From Novosphingobium flavum (GTDB taxonomy: Bacteria; Pseudomonadota; Alphaproteobacteria; Sphingomonadales; Sphingomonadaceae), in NCBI RefSeq assembly GCF_014230315.1, contig NZ_JACLAW010000001.1, forward strand, positions 372,001 through 436,000: DNA of 64,000 nt. The letters run 5' to 3'. This document shows, one piece after another, positions 18,216 to 26,901 of the stretch. Position 1 is the first letter of the stretch. Every line of letters starts with the position of its first letter. The translations under genes and the position numbers were made by a program. The notes beneath the pieces were generated by a model. That model was given only the letters and a program-made list of their open reading frames with translations, had not been told where the DNA came from and made no database searches.

Positions 18216-19835
18216 TCAGCGCAGTCTGATCTTCAGCGCATAGGGATAGGCTCCGTCCCCCGCCGGGGGCAGGGTGACCCGCAGGCCCGTTGCGGTTTGT
18301 TCCCAGCTGATCTGTCCGCCGCCAAGCAGGTCGACCTGCCGGATCGGTGCCGACAGATATGGCGTGCCGGCATAGAGTGTCTTGATCAGCACGACCCCGT
18401 CCCGAGGGCGCGACAGGCCCAGCGCATAGAGGGAATCGCCTTTCGTGGTGAAGCGGATGTCGGCCGGGGTATAGCCCTTTACGGCGGACTCCTCGACCTG
18501 CCCGCCCACGCGTACCTGGCCCGAACGGGTCGGTCCTTCGCCGAAGAAGTGGAAGGGGCGAGTGCTATAGATCGCCTCGCCATTCACCTTCAGCCAGCCC
18601 CCCATTCCGTGCAGGACAGCTTCGATCTCCGAGGGAATGGTGCCGTCCGCTTTCGGTCCGACGTTGAGCAGCAGGTTTCCGTTCTTGCTGACGATGTCGA
18701 TGAGGTCAGCCACCAGTGACTGGGGGGTGCGGTAGCTGTCGTTTGCGGCATAGCCCCAGCTTTTCACGCTAATCGAGGTGTCGGACTGCCACGGGGTCAG
18801 CTTCAGGGCGTCGGTCTTGCCGCGCTCCATGTCGAACAGCGCGCTGCCTTCGGCGAATTGAGAGCCCTTGTAGGCAATGATGCCGGGGCGGCCCCACCCG
18901 GCCGAGCGGTTGTAATAAAAGGCTGCCGTCTCGCGCATCAGCGGCTCGAACGAAGGCGCTGCCGTCCACCAGTCGAAATAGATCAACTCGGGCCGATACT
19001 TGTCCACCAACTCGGCTGTGCGGGCCATCCAGTCGTCAAGGAAGGCACGGTCCGGCGGCAGCCAGCCTTGCAGTTGCTCACCGTCCGGCCAGCTCTCCGG
19101 ACGATCGGCGGGGAGGCCCATGGGCGCGGCCGGACCATAGATCCCGGCGAAGCGCGGGTCCTTCACGTCGGAATCGAAGGTGCGGCCCATGTAGTACCAC
19201 CACCAATGCTCCGCCCGGTGAGAGGACAGGCCGAAGTGCATGCCGGCGGCCCGTGCCGCCCGGGCGATCTCGCCCGTCGTGTCGCGTCGTGGACCCATGT
19301 CCGCCGCGTCCCACCCGGTGAGGTCCGAAGAGTACATGGCGAAGCCATCGCAATGCTCCGCCACAGGGACGACGTACCGCGCGCCTGCTTCCTGGAAGAG
19401 GCGGATCCAGGCGGCCGGGTCGAACTTTGCCGCGGTAAAGCGCGGGATGAAGTCCTTGTAGCCGAACTGCGCCTGAGGGCCGTAGATGGCGAGATGGTGC
19501 TGGTACGCCGGGTTGCCCGGAACGTACATATTGCGGGAATACCACTCGTTCGCGAAGGCCGGGACCGAGTAGACGCCCCAGTGGATGAAGATCCCGAACT
19601 TGGCGTCGCGGAACCAGTCCGGCGTGCGGTAACCTCGGCGCAGGTTGTCCCAGTCGGGCCTGAACGGGCCGTGTGCAATGCCCTTGCGAACGGTCTGCAA
19701 CCGGTCTGCAACGGCGGCGGAATAGTTGGCCGGCTCGGCCGCGATCGCATGGCTGGCGTTACCGGCAGCAAGGACCGCCCCCAGCGCGGCACAGGCATGC
19801 AGCAGCCGGCTGTGTCGGCGCGCAGATCTTTTCAT
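18216..19835 (-). CDS. GH29 alpha-L-fucosidase
   Basis: This 539-residue protein has a long signal region (about residues 8-33). The GH29 barrel is clear: FGIFIHWGVYSVPAF, EHCDGFAMYSS, and the nucleophile Asp288 in LIYFDWW. A C-terminal beta domain ends the protein. It hydrolyses alpha-L-fucosides; L-fucose, partly methylated, occurs in RG-II and xyloglucan. It lies 28 bp after the ApnO-like gene in the same transcript, so a cytoplasmic apiose enzyme and a periplasmic fucosidase are co-expressed. Confidence 0.9.
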   Translation of the reverse strand: MKRSARRHSRLLHACAALGAVLAAGNASHAIAAEPANYSAAVADRLQTVRKGIAHGPFRPDWDNLRRGYRTPDWFRDAKFGIFIHWGVYSVPAFANEWYSRNMYVPGNPAYQHHLAIYGPQAQFGYKDFIPRFTAAKFDPAAWIRLFQEAGARYVVPVAEHCDGFAMYSSDLTGWDAADMGPRRDTTGEIARAARAAGMHFGLSSHRAEHWWWYYMGRTFDSDVKDPRFAGIYGPAAPMGLPADRPESWPDGEQLQGWLPPDRAFLDDWMARTAELVDKYRPELIYFDWWTAAPSFEPLMRETAAFYYNRSAGWGRPGIIAYKGSQFAEGSALFDMERGKTDALKLTPWQSDTSISVKSWGYAANDSYRTPQSLVADLIDIVSKNGNLLLNVGPKADGTIPSEIEAVLHGMGGWLKVNGEAIYSTRPFHFFGEGPTRSGQVRVGGQVEESAVKGYTPADIRFTTKGDSLYALGLSRPRDGVVLIKTLYAGTPYLSAPIRQVDLLGGGQISWEQTATGLRVTLPPAGDGAYPYALKIRLR

Positions 19836-19863
19836 TTTTCTCTCCCGCTTTTCTCGGGGTGCG

Positions 19864-20691
19864 TCAGGTGATCCGGGCGATGCTCATGGCCAGTTCGGCC
19901 GGTTCGAACACCTTCTTCCAGTCATCGCGCAGCAGGGCCGGTTTCCCGAACTGTATCGCCTTGTTGCAGGCATCGGAAAACTGGCCCGGCACCTGCTTGA
20001 AGATCACCGCCGCCAGAATGTTCATGTGGCCAAGCAGGAAATCCCGCGCGGCCTCTGCCGGAACGCCGCGCGCCACGACTTCGTCCATCGCCTCGCGCAT
20101 GGTGTCGAGCAGCGTGGCGCAGACTGTTTCCGACAGGCCCGGCTCAAGCAGGGCCATCTGCTCCACGTTTACCCGGTGTGAGCGCAGGATCGGCGCCCAG
20201 ATCGTCCGGGCGATGGCCTCACCAAGGGCAAAATGGTCTTCGGGACCCTGCATCAAGGCGTTCACGATGCTTTGCCGGGCGTGAAGCCCGCCGAAGCGGT
20301 CTGCGCGAGCCGCGGGGTCTGTCTCGTCGCTGAAGATGGGGGGATGGCAGGGATGGGTGACGAAATAGGTGAGATCGTCGCGCGCGGGCAGGTGCCCGGC
20401 AAAGGGGGCGGCGGCATCGAGCGCCATGACCATGGTCCCGGCCGGCAGGGCGGGAGAAATCTCGTGTGCTACGGCCCCGACGTGGATGTCGGGCACCGCA
20501 AGGACAACGACGTCAACCCCGTCCAGCGCGGCGGCCTGCTCAGTACAGGTAACGCCCAGTTCCTCGCTGAGCCGAACCCGGCCAGCCTCGCTCGGCTCGA
20601 CATGGCGAACGTCGTAGGCGCTCCCCTGAAGGTTGCGGGAAAGCCGCAGGCCCATTTTCCCGCCAGCGCCGAACAGCGCGATTGCCACCAT
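19864..20691 (-). CDS. apnO: D-apionate oxidoisomerase-like, 6-phosphogluconate-dehydrogenase-fold protein
   Basis: The 275-residue protein opens with a Rossmann NAD(P)-binding loop (IALFGAGGKMGLRL). It continues with the THPCHPPIF segment and an all-helical domain of the 'phosphogluconate dehydrogenase, NAD-binding, putative C-terminal' type. This architecture is that of ApnO, which converts D-apionate to 3-oxo-isoapionate with hydroxymethyl migration. I chose the ATG at 20691, about 8 bases after GGAGAG, rather than an upstream in-frame GTG at 20709. It heads an operon with GH29 and the GH-A gene and is divergent from the ApnL-like gene. Family assignment is good; the exact reaction is inferred from relatives and context. 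Confidence 0.72.
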   Translation of the reverse strand: MVAIALFGAGGKMGLRLSRNLQGSAYDVRHVEPSEAGRVRLSEELGVTCTEQAAALDGVDVVVLAVPDIHVGAVAHEISPALPAGTMVMALDAAAPFAGHLPARDDLTYFVTHPCHPPIFSDETDPAARADRFGGLHARQSIVNALMQGPEDHFALGEAIARTIWAPILRSHRVNVEQMALLEPGLSETVCATLLDTMREAMDEVVARGVPAEAARDFLLGHMNILAAVIFKQVPGQFSDACNKAIQFGKPALLRDDWKKVFEPAELAMSIARIT

Positions 20692-20727
20692 GACAGTTCT
20701 CTCCTCCACTGGATGTCACATGGTATA

Positions 20728-20740
20728 ATGGTATGATGAG
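20728..20740. promoter_or_regulatory. Shared operator-like motif (site A), apnO/apnL divergent promoter
   Basis: ATGGTATGATGAG matches the right part of sites at 24539-24551 and 26828-26840 (consensus CTNATATGATGAG, an imperfect palindrome CTNAT-N3-ATGAG). It lies in the 120-bp gap between the divergent apnO- and apnL-like genes. A GntR/FadR-family regulator encoded at 22590-23372 is the natural candidate to bind it. This copy keeps the right half-site best. Confidence 0.5.
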
Positions 20741-20811
20741 TTGCGCAAGTGTTTGCCAACCTCGCTCGATTGCGGCACCGCTGGGAAGTTGGGCACGCTA
20801 GAGGCCGGAGG

Positions 20812-22623
20812 ATGGACGAGGATCTGTTGTGCAGCCTGTACGGAACGGCGTGCCCGCCCGCGCCGGCGAGGCGCATTGCCGTGGGGAAGCTTTCGTTCGA
20901 GCTGGTCGAAGGCAACCTGCGGGGCCTGCGCGTGGGCGGAGTGGAGGTCATCCGCGCGGTCCAGTACCTTGTACGCGACAGCGGCTGGGGGACCATGATT
21001 CCCCAGATCGTCGATCTTTCGGTCAGCGAGAACGCGAGCGTGGCCGAAGTGCGCTACAAGGCGCGGTGCAGCAGCCCGGACGGGGCAAGGCTGGACTACG
21101 AGGCCAGTATCGTTGCGACCGGCAACTCGCTGGATTTTTCCGTCACGGCCTGCGCCCTTGACGACCTGAAGACCAATCGCCTCGGCTTCTGTGTGCTTCA
21201 CCCCGCTGCTCTCGCCGGAGCAGGGCTGACGGTGGAACATGGGGATGGCCGGGTGGAACGCGCGTGCTTTCCGGACCTGATCGAGCCGTCGCAACCGTTC
21301 ACGGACATTGCGGAGATGATCCACGAGCAGGACGGGATCACCGTGATCTGCCGCCTTTCGGGCGACAGCTTCGAGATGGAAGACCAGCGCAACTGGTCGG
21401 ACGCATCGTACAAGACCTATGTTCGGCCGCTTGCGAAGCCGTGGCCCTATGTCGTTCCGGCCGGTTCTGTCGATCGGCAAAGCGTCAGCATAGCGGTGGC
21501 TGGCCAAGCGGATTGCCCGGCGGGCGGCGGTGGCGAGCCGGTCGAACTGACGATGGGTGCTTCCATCGGCGTCATGCCGCGCATCGGGCTGGTGTTGACG
21601 CCTGAGGATGCAAGGGCAATGGCCATCCACCGGGCCGCATTCTCCGATCTGGGGGTGCAGGACCTGCTGCTGAGCCTTGCCGCTCACCGGGGGGAGGGGC
21701 TGGCCGAACTCGCCGCGTTCGCTCATGGGGTGAATGACCTGCCGCAGCGGCGCACCCTGGAATGTGTGATCCCGGGCGGGGAGGACCCCCATGCCGAACT
21801 GAGAGACGTTGCAGCCCAGGTGGCTGACGCAGGGCTGAAGCTGGACGCCATTGCCGTCTATCCCGCGCCCGATCTGATGTCGACGCCGCCCGGCAGCGCC
21901 TGGCCCCCGTGCCCAGCTCTTGCCGACGTCTATGCCGCTGCGCGGGCGGCCTTTCCCGGTTTGCCCGTGGGCGGCGGAACCTTTGCCTATTTCACCGAAC
22001 TGAACCGCAAGCACCCGCCGCTCGGGTCAGTCGATTTCGTGAGCCACGCGACGTGCCCGATCGTCCACGCCGCCGATGATCTTTCCGTGATGCAGTCTCT
22101 CGAGGCGATCCCGGCCATCCTGCGATCCGGCCGGGCGATCATCGGCGACAAGCCCTACCGGCTGGGGCCCGTGACCATTGCCATGCGGCACAATCCTTAC
22201 GGGGCGGCGGCCAAGGCAAATCCCGAAGGGGCACGAATACCCATGGCTGACGAAGACCCCCGTCAGGACGGCGCCTTCGCAGCCGCGTGGACTATCGGTT
22301 ATGCGGCCATGACCGGCGCGGCACGGCTCGACACCCTGACATTCGGTGCGCTGACCGGCCCGCGCGGGGTGATCGGCGAGGGCGGCCGGCGGCCTGTGTT
22401 CGAGGCGGTGAAGGCGCTTGCGGCGTTGGCGGGGGCGGCGCGGCACGCATGCGGTTCTTCGGCCCCGCAGCGAGTGGTGGGGCTGGCTGCAGGCGGGCGC
22501 GTGATCGCAGTCAACCTGACCGCCGCCGTGCAGACGGTCAGGGCCGGATCCGGGCTGTTGACGCTTGAACCCTTTGCCTTTGCCGAGGTTCAGGACTTTT
22601 CCGCGCTTTCCGGATGCGCGTAG
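20812..22623 (+). CDS. apnL: D-apionate lactonase-like protein (ApnL-like)
   Basis: About 603 residues from the ATG at 20812, which has AGAGG 7 bases upstream; an upstream in-frame start adds an unlikely basic leader. It has no signal peptide, so it is cytoplasmic. The N-terminal half is beta-rich (NWSDASYKTYVRPLAKPWPY) and the C-terminal half resembles a barrel. I recognise it mainly by size, the NWSDASYKTY segment and its divergent pairing with the ApnO-like gene. ApnL opens D-apionolactone to D-apionate, the substrate of ApnO. Its last 34 bp overlap the convergent regulator gene. If this assignment is wrong it is an uncharacterised carbohydrate enzyme. Confidence 0.6.
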   Translation: MDEDLLCSLYGTACPPAPARRIAVGKLSFELVEGNLRGLRVGGVEVIRAVQYLVRDSGWGTMIPQIVDLSVSENASVAEVRYKARCSSPDGARLDYEASIVATGNSLDFSVTACALDDLKTNRLGFCVLHPAALAGAGLTVEHGDGRVERACFPDLIEPSQPFTDIAEMIHEQDGITVICRLSGDSFEMEDQRNWSDASYKTYVRPLAKPWPYVVPAGSVDRQSVSIAVAGQADCPAGGGGEPVELTMGASIGVMPRIGLVLTPEDARAMAIHRAAFSDLGVQDLLLSLAAHRGEGLAELAAFAHGVNDLPQRRTLECVIPGGEDPHAELRDVAAQVADAGLKLDAIAVYPAPDLMSTPPGSAWPPCPALADVYAAARAAFPGLPVGGGTFAYFTELNRKHPPLGSVDFVSHATCPIVHAADDLSVMQSLEAIPAILRSGRAIIGDKPYRLGPVTIAMRHNPYGAAAKANPEGARIPMADEDPRQDGAFAAAWTIGYAAMTGAARLDTLTFGALTGPRGVIGEGGRRPVFEAVKALAALAGAARHACGSSAPQRVVGLAAGGRVIAVNLTAAVQTVRAGSGLLTLEPFAFAEVQDFSALSGCA

Positions 22624-23372
22624 AGGTGGCTTGAGCGGGCAAGGTGGCCGGTTAACGCCTGTTCCGCTCCATCCGGATCGTGAGCGGCTATCCGCTCGAT
22701 CAGCAGGGAATGCTCGGCCAGCGTCCGATCACCGTGGCCCTGCCAGATCAGCAGGTGCGAATGATACTCCTGTAGCCAGCCCAGCATCATTTCGCTGACC
22801 GCGACGTAGATCGGGTTGCCGGTGATCTGTGCGATGCGGATGTGAAACTGCATGTCGGCATGGATGAAGGCGGTCGCATCGCCGGCCAGCTCGGTTTGCC
22901 GCGCATGGATGGCGCGCAGATCGGCCACATCTTCGTCCGTCGCCAGTTCGGCCGCGCGCCGCACCATTCCGCGTTCGAAGAAGCTGCGGGCCTCCTTGAG
23001 GTGTTCCAGCGATTCCGGCGAGGTGGACAGGAGTAGCTGCGCCACCGGATCAAGCTGGCGCATTGCCGAAGCGGCTGTCAGGTGGCGAATCCTTGCGCGT
23101 TCGCCGTGGCTGATTGTGACCAGCCCGAGGTTTTCCAGCGCCTGCATCGCCTCGCGGATGGCGGGGCGGCCCACGGCGAAGCGGGTCATCAGTTCGCGCT
23201 CGGAAGGCAAGGCATCCCCCGGCGCAAATTCGCCGCTGGCGATTGACGCCCTGAGGCGATCGAACACCTCATCGGAAAGCTTGCGCCGAACGATCGGCTG
23301 GTGCTGCTCTGTGGTCACTCTGGGAACTGCCTCGCTGTGCTGTGGCCAAGGTGATAGCGGCCTCGCCCGCAT
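22590..23372 (-). CDS. GntR-family (FadR/FCD subfamily) transcriptional regulator
   Basis: This 260-residue protein has a winged-helix domain at about residues 30-95 (LPSERELMTRFAVGRPAIRE is the recognition region) and a helical FCD ligand-binding domain behind it (HADMQFHIRIAQITGNPIYV, EHSLLIERIAAHD). FCD regulators usually sense sugar acids or other organic acids, so apionate or a downstream acid is a plausible ligand. It lies downstream of the GH43-like gene on the same strand and overlaps the end of the apnL-like gene tail to tail. The start is uncertain: ATG at 23372 and GTG at 23318 both lack a strong ribosome site. It is the only regulator seen in the apiose locus. Confidence 0.88.
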   Translation of the reverse strand: MRARPLSPWPQHSEAVPRVTTEQHQPIVRRKLSDEVFDRLRASIASGEFAPGDALPSERELMTRFAVGRPAIREAMQALENLGLVTISHGERARIRHLTAASAMRQLDPVAQLLLSTSPESLEHLKEARSFFERGMVRRAAELATDEDVADLRAIHARQTELAGDATAFIHADMQFHIRIAQITGNPIYVAVSEMMLGWLQEYHSHLLIWQGHGDRTLAEHSLLIERIAAHDPDGAEQALTGHLARSSHLYAHPESAEKS

Positions 23373-23408
23373 GACGAAAGCATCAGCATGACAGAGTCCG
23401 GCATGGCG

Positions 23409-24467
23409 TTACCATGGCCGGGACCGGGCAACGGCAATGCCGCGCGTCTCGTTTGGCCATTTCCCGCTCACCGCACAGTAGAAATGGTAGAGCGTTCCAT
23501 CGTGGTGGATGACGGAAGGCTTGTGCGCGTACTTCTCGTCGATCGTGCCCGGAGGGCCGACATCCACCAGCACTTCGGGCGCTTTGTGGAAGCGGGTCGG
23601 GCTGCTGCCGAGCGCCAGCAGTTCGCGGGCGAAGCCGTCACCTGCCAGGCCGAAGTAGTACATGCCCCAGAGCCCGCGGTGTGAAACGACGACCGGGTCG
23701 CTGGCAAAACGGAAATCGGGCGCTGTTCCATCGCCGTTGCCGATCAGCGGATTTGCCGGGTGGCGGGTCCAGGTGACAAGGTCGCGCGAGGTGGCAAGCC
23801 CGGTCTGCTCCTTCCATGGCCGGCCAGTCGTCTTGGCGTTGTAGTAGAGATGGAAGGTGTCGCCCACCTTGATCAGGTAGGGCTTGTAGAGGCCGCCCCG
23901 TTCCCATTCCGCGCCATCTTCGGGGCGGAGGATCACCGGGCCGCGCTTCCAGCGGAAGAGGTCGTCGCTCCACGCGAGGCCGATCACGGCAGCGCCTTCC
24001 TCGTACCCGGCATTTGGGTAGGCGTGCCATGCCGCCAGGTGGCGGCCATGCACTTTCAGCAGCCGCGCGGGCGATTGCAGCTCGTTCTCGCGCAGGATCG
24101 AGGCACAGGCGATGTTGAACCGGGTCACCGGGTCAGCCGGATCACGGGCCATGATCACGCCCAGCCGCGTCCAGTTGATAAGGTCGGGCGAACTGCAGAT
24201 GCCGGTCTGGTAGCCGGTCCCGTCGAAACCGACGTAAGTGAGGTAAAAGGTGTCGCCGACCGAGAACACGAAGGGGCAATCAACGGCCTTTTCGTCAAAG
24301 CTGCCGGGTATGCCCGAGCCGCCCAGTATCAGCTTGGGGTATTTCCATGGCGTGCGAAACGGCGCTGCGGGGTTTGCCGGTTGCCGCGCCCAGGCCATGT
24401 CCGGCCATAGCGAGATGCCGATCGCGCCTGCAGAGGCTGCCATTGCGGTTCGGCGGTTCATTCGCAT
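23409..24467 (-). CDS. Exported GH43-like five-bladed beta-propeller glycosidase
   Basis: About 352 residues from the ATG at 24467, which follows AAGGG by 8 bases and opens a Tat-like signal (MNRRTAMAASAGAIGISLWP). Repeated propeller blades are visible: DCPFVFSVGDTFYLTYVGFD, GLYKPYLIKVGDTFHLYYNA and KPSVIHHDGTLYHFYCAVSG. These resemble GH43/GH117/GH130-like propellers of clan GH-F type or relatives. A catalytic acidic triad is likely but I cannot assign its family. Motif site B lies about 75 bp upstream. The GntR regulator follows after 36 bp and may be co-transcribed. Confidence 0.7.
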   Translation of the reverse strand: MRMNRRTAMAASAGAIGISLWPDMAWARQPANPAAPFRTPWKYPKLILGGSGIPGSFDEKAVDCPFVFSVGDTFYLTYVGFDGTGYQTGICSSPDLINWTRLGVIMARDPADPVTRFNIACASILRENELQSPARLLKVHGRHLAAWHAYPNAGYEEGAAVIGLAWSDDLFRWKRGPVILRPEDGAEWERGGLYKPYLIKVGDTFHLYYNAKTTGRPWKEQTGLATSRDLVTWTRHPANPLIGNGDGTAPDFRFASDPVVVSHRGLWGMYYFGLAGDGFARELLALGSSPTRFHKAPEVLVDVGPPGTIDEKYAHKPSVIHHDGTLYHFYCAVSGKWPNETRGIAVARSRPW

Positions 24468-24538
24468 GGCAAGCTGCCCTTTCTCCATCCCGCGTGCGTG
24501 TTCTGCGGTGCATATTGCGTCCGGGACCAAGAGGTGTA

Positions 24539-24551
24539 CTGATATGATGAG
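24539..24551. promoter_or_regulatory. Shared operator-like motif (site B), GH43-like/ThuA divergent promoter
   Basis: CTGATATGATGAG, followed by TTG as at site A, lies between the divergent GH43-like (start 24467) and ThuA-like (start 24605) genes. The arms CTGAT and ATGAG are complementary at 4 of 5 positions. Confidence 0.55.
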
Positions 24552-24604
24552 TTGTTGAAAAGCCCACCTGCGCATTGGCGAGGGGGCAGGGGAGAGCATG
24601 GACG

Positions 24605-25450
24605 ATGATTGCCAGCCTGACAGCCGCGCTTCTCACCCTTCAGGCCGCCCCGGCGGCCGTCAGCGCGGCACTGCCGCCGCGTGATCCCCGCAACTGGCCA
24701 ACTCCGGTGATGGACCGGGTTGCGCCGCGGTTGCCGCCGTTGCGCCACGGCGCGGTGCTGATCCTGTCCAAGACCAACGGCTTTCGCGATCCGGAGCAGA
24801 TTGCCGCTGCCACTTCCGCCATTACCGAGATCGTCCGCGAGAGCGGCCGTGACGCCTTCGCCACCGAGAACGCGGCGGTGATGAACCCACGCGACTTGCG
24901 CCGGTTTTCGACCGTGGTGCTTAACAGCACGTCGGGCAACATCTTCGACGATGCCCAGCGTGCCGCCTTTCGCAGGTGGGTGGAAAGGGGCGGCGGCGTG
25001 GTCCTGCTGCACGGGGCGGGCGGAGATCCTGCCTATGACTGGGCGTGGTATGCGCAGACGCTGATCGGCGCGCAGTTCATCGGGCATACCGGCCGGCCGA
25101 TGCAGTTCCAGCAGGCCACGATCGACGTGAAGGACAGGACCAACCCGGCCACCCGCGACCTGCCCGAGCGGTGGACCCGAACCGAGGAGTGGTATTCCTT
25201 CGACCGGGTTCCGGCGGGGCAGGGCACCCGCATATTGGCCACCCTTGACGAGAGCACGTACCAGCCGTTTCCGGAGCGGACCCGGATGGGCGCCGTTCAC
25301 CCGCTGATCTGGACGCGCTGCGTTGATAAGGGCCGGGTCTTCTTTTCGGCCTTGGGTCACAAGGCCGAAACCTATGCCGAGGCATTGCATCGCAAGCTGA
25401 TTGGCGGCGCGATCCGGTGGGCCTCGCGCCGCCAGGGTTCAGGTTGCTGA
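24605..25450 (+). CDS. Exported ThuA-domain protein
   Basis: About 281 residues from the ATG at 24605, 9 bases after GGGGAGAG, with a signal peptide (MIASLTAALLTLQAAPAAVSA). ThuA motifs follow: LILSKTNGFRD, VVLNSTSGNIFDDAQRAAF, GGGVVLLHGAGGDP, EWYSFDRVP and a C-terminal FFSALGHKAETYAEALH. ThuA proteins have a class I amidotransferase-like fold and are common in bacterial sugar-utilisation loci; their reaction is not settled. It is divergent from the GH43-like gene and ends 14 bp before the convergent transporter gene. Confidence 0.85.
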   Translation: MIASLTAALLTLQAAPAAVSAALPPRDPRNWPTPVMDRVAPRLPPLRHGAVLILSKTNGFRDPEQIAAATSAITEIVRESGRDAFATENAAVMNPRDLRRFSTVVLNSTSGNIFDDAQRAAFRRWVERGGGVVLLHGAGGDPAYDWAWYAQTLIGAQFIGHTGRPMQFQQATIDVKDRTNPATRDLPERWTRTEEWYSFDRVPAGQGTRILATLDESTYQPFPERTRMGAVHPLIWTRCVDKGRVFFSALGHKAETYAEALHRKLIGGAIRWASRRQGSGC

Positions 25451-25464
25451 GCCGCAATCCGGGC

Positions 25465-26799
25465 TCAGGCGGTAGCGGGTTGTCCAGGCTGTCCGCTTTC
25501 AACTCCTGCTGAGATGCCGTCTTCCATGTCGGCTTCGAGTTCGTCCAGCGACTTGCCTTCATTGCGCGGGGCGCCGATGAAGCCGATCACGCCGCTGACG
25601 AACAGGAACCCGGTGAGGATCCAGGCCAGCGTCTGGAAGCCGGTGGCGGTGAGCAGCGGCACGAAGAAGCTGAACACACCCAGCGTAATCCGCACGATGC
25701 CGAACATCAGCCCCTGCGCGGTACTGCGCAGCAGGGTGGGGAACATCTCCGCGCTCCACAGCTGGAAGAACGACTGCGCGCCGAAACCCTGCCCGAAGCT
25801 CATCAGGAATACGTGAAGCAAGGCCATGGGCAGGGTCAGCGGGAACAGCGCCAGAAGCGACATGCCCACGACCTGAATGACAGCCGACGCGAGGAAGAGC
25901 AGCCGCTGGTTCACCCTGTCGGACAGTTGCATGAAGACCAGCCAGATCGATGCCATGCCGATCAGGAAGCTGAGCGACTGGACCCCCACGGCCGTACCCT
26001 GGCTCTGGTTGCCGACGGTGCGCAGGATATAGGGGAAGAAGAAGCCGTTGGTCCCCGCCCACAGGTTCCACATCCCGTACATGCCGGCGAGGAAGGCCAT
26101 CGGGCCGAGCCATTTCAGCTTCATCAGGTCCCGCACGCGGGCCGGCTTGGCGCCGGCCCCGGCCGCTTCTGCCTCGGCCTGCGCATCGAGCCAGCGGCGC
26201 GATTCCTTCATGCGTGAACGCAGGAAAGTCAGGGCAACCGCAAGTATGGCAAGGTGGGCAAAGACGATGCGGGCGCCAAGCAGGCCAAGCGGTTCAAGCA
26301 CCAGGAACATCAGCAGGACGACGACCGGGCCAAGGTACCAGAGCACCTGCGCCACCCCGCTGTGCTTGCCGCGCGAACCCTTGGGGGCCGTTTCGGCAAT
26401 CAGCGACCATGAGGCCGGAATGTCTGCCCCGACCGCAAGGCCGACCAGGAAGAAGCCGATCAGGATCATCCACGCGTTCATCGCAAAGATCAGCCAGAGC
26501 ATGCCGAACGCGTAGAACAGCATGTCGTACTGGTAGATCCGCTTGCGTCCGAACAGGTCGCACAGCCGCCCGCCGATGAAGGCGCCGAGTCCCGCGGAAA
26601 TGGCGTTCGGCCCGAGCGCGCCGATCAGCCCGACGAACTCGTTGCTGAGCTTGTACGCCTCCATCCACAAGGCCAGCGCGGCTGACCCGGCCACGATGGA
26701 GCCGGCGTCGATGTAGTTGGCCAGGCCGGCAAGGATGGTCGCCTTCCAGTCGTCGCCCTGCGGCTCTACCCCACCCGGAGCGGGGGCTGCTTCCTGCAT
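25465..26799 (-). CDS. MFS sugar transporter
   Basis: The 444-residue protein has about 12 membrane segments and MFS sugar-porter features (GGRLCDLFGRKRIYQYDMLF between helices 2 and 3, and a long central cytoplasmic loop rich in Ala/Glu). It probably imports a monosaccharide or small glycoside released by the exported enzymes; apiose is the leading guess from context. It is divergent from the DUF5060 hydrolase gene. Motif site C sits in the shared promoter, so both are likely under the same control as the apnO/apnL pair. Confidence 0.88.
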   Translation of the reverse strand: MQEAAPAPGGVEPQGDDWKATILAGLANYIDAGSIVAGSAALALWMEAYKLSNEFVGLIGALGPNAISAGLGAFIGGRLCDLFGRKRIYQYDMLFYAFGMLWLIFAMNAWMILIGFFLVGLAVGADIPASWSLIAETAPKGSRGKHSGVAQVLWYLGPVVVLLMFLVLEPLGLLGARIVFAHLAILAVALTFLRSRMKESRRWLDAQAEAEAAGAGAKPARVRDLMKLKWLGPMAFLAGMYGMWNLWAGTNGFFFPYILRTVGNQSQGTAVGVQSLSFLIGMASIWLVFMQLSDRVNQRLLFLASAVIQVVGMSLLALFPLTLPMALLHVFLMSFGQGFGAQSFFQLWSAEMFPTLLRSTAQGLMFGIVRITLGVFSFFVPLLTATGFQTLAWILTGFLFVSGVIGFIGAPRNEGKSLDELEADMEDGISAGVESGQPGQPATA

Positions 26800-26827
26800 G
26801 TGTCGCTCTCCACGCTTATTGCTCTAA

Positions 26828-26840
26828 CTTATATGATGAG
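26828..26840. promoter_or_regulatory. Shared operator-like motif (site C), MFS/DUF5060 divergent promoter
   Basis: CTTATATGATGAG lies in the 102-bp gap between the divergent MFS (start 26799) and DUF5060 (start 26902) genes. Its arms CTTAT and ATGAG are complementary at 4 of 5 positions, matching site B at all but one base. Confidence 0.55.
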
Positions 26841-26901
26841 TATGCCATATGCTACTATGGCGTAGCGCGCTAGTGGTGCCGCAGCGGTTGGGTGGGAGAA
26901 A

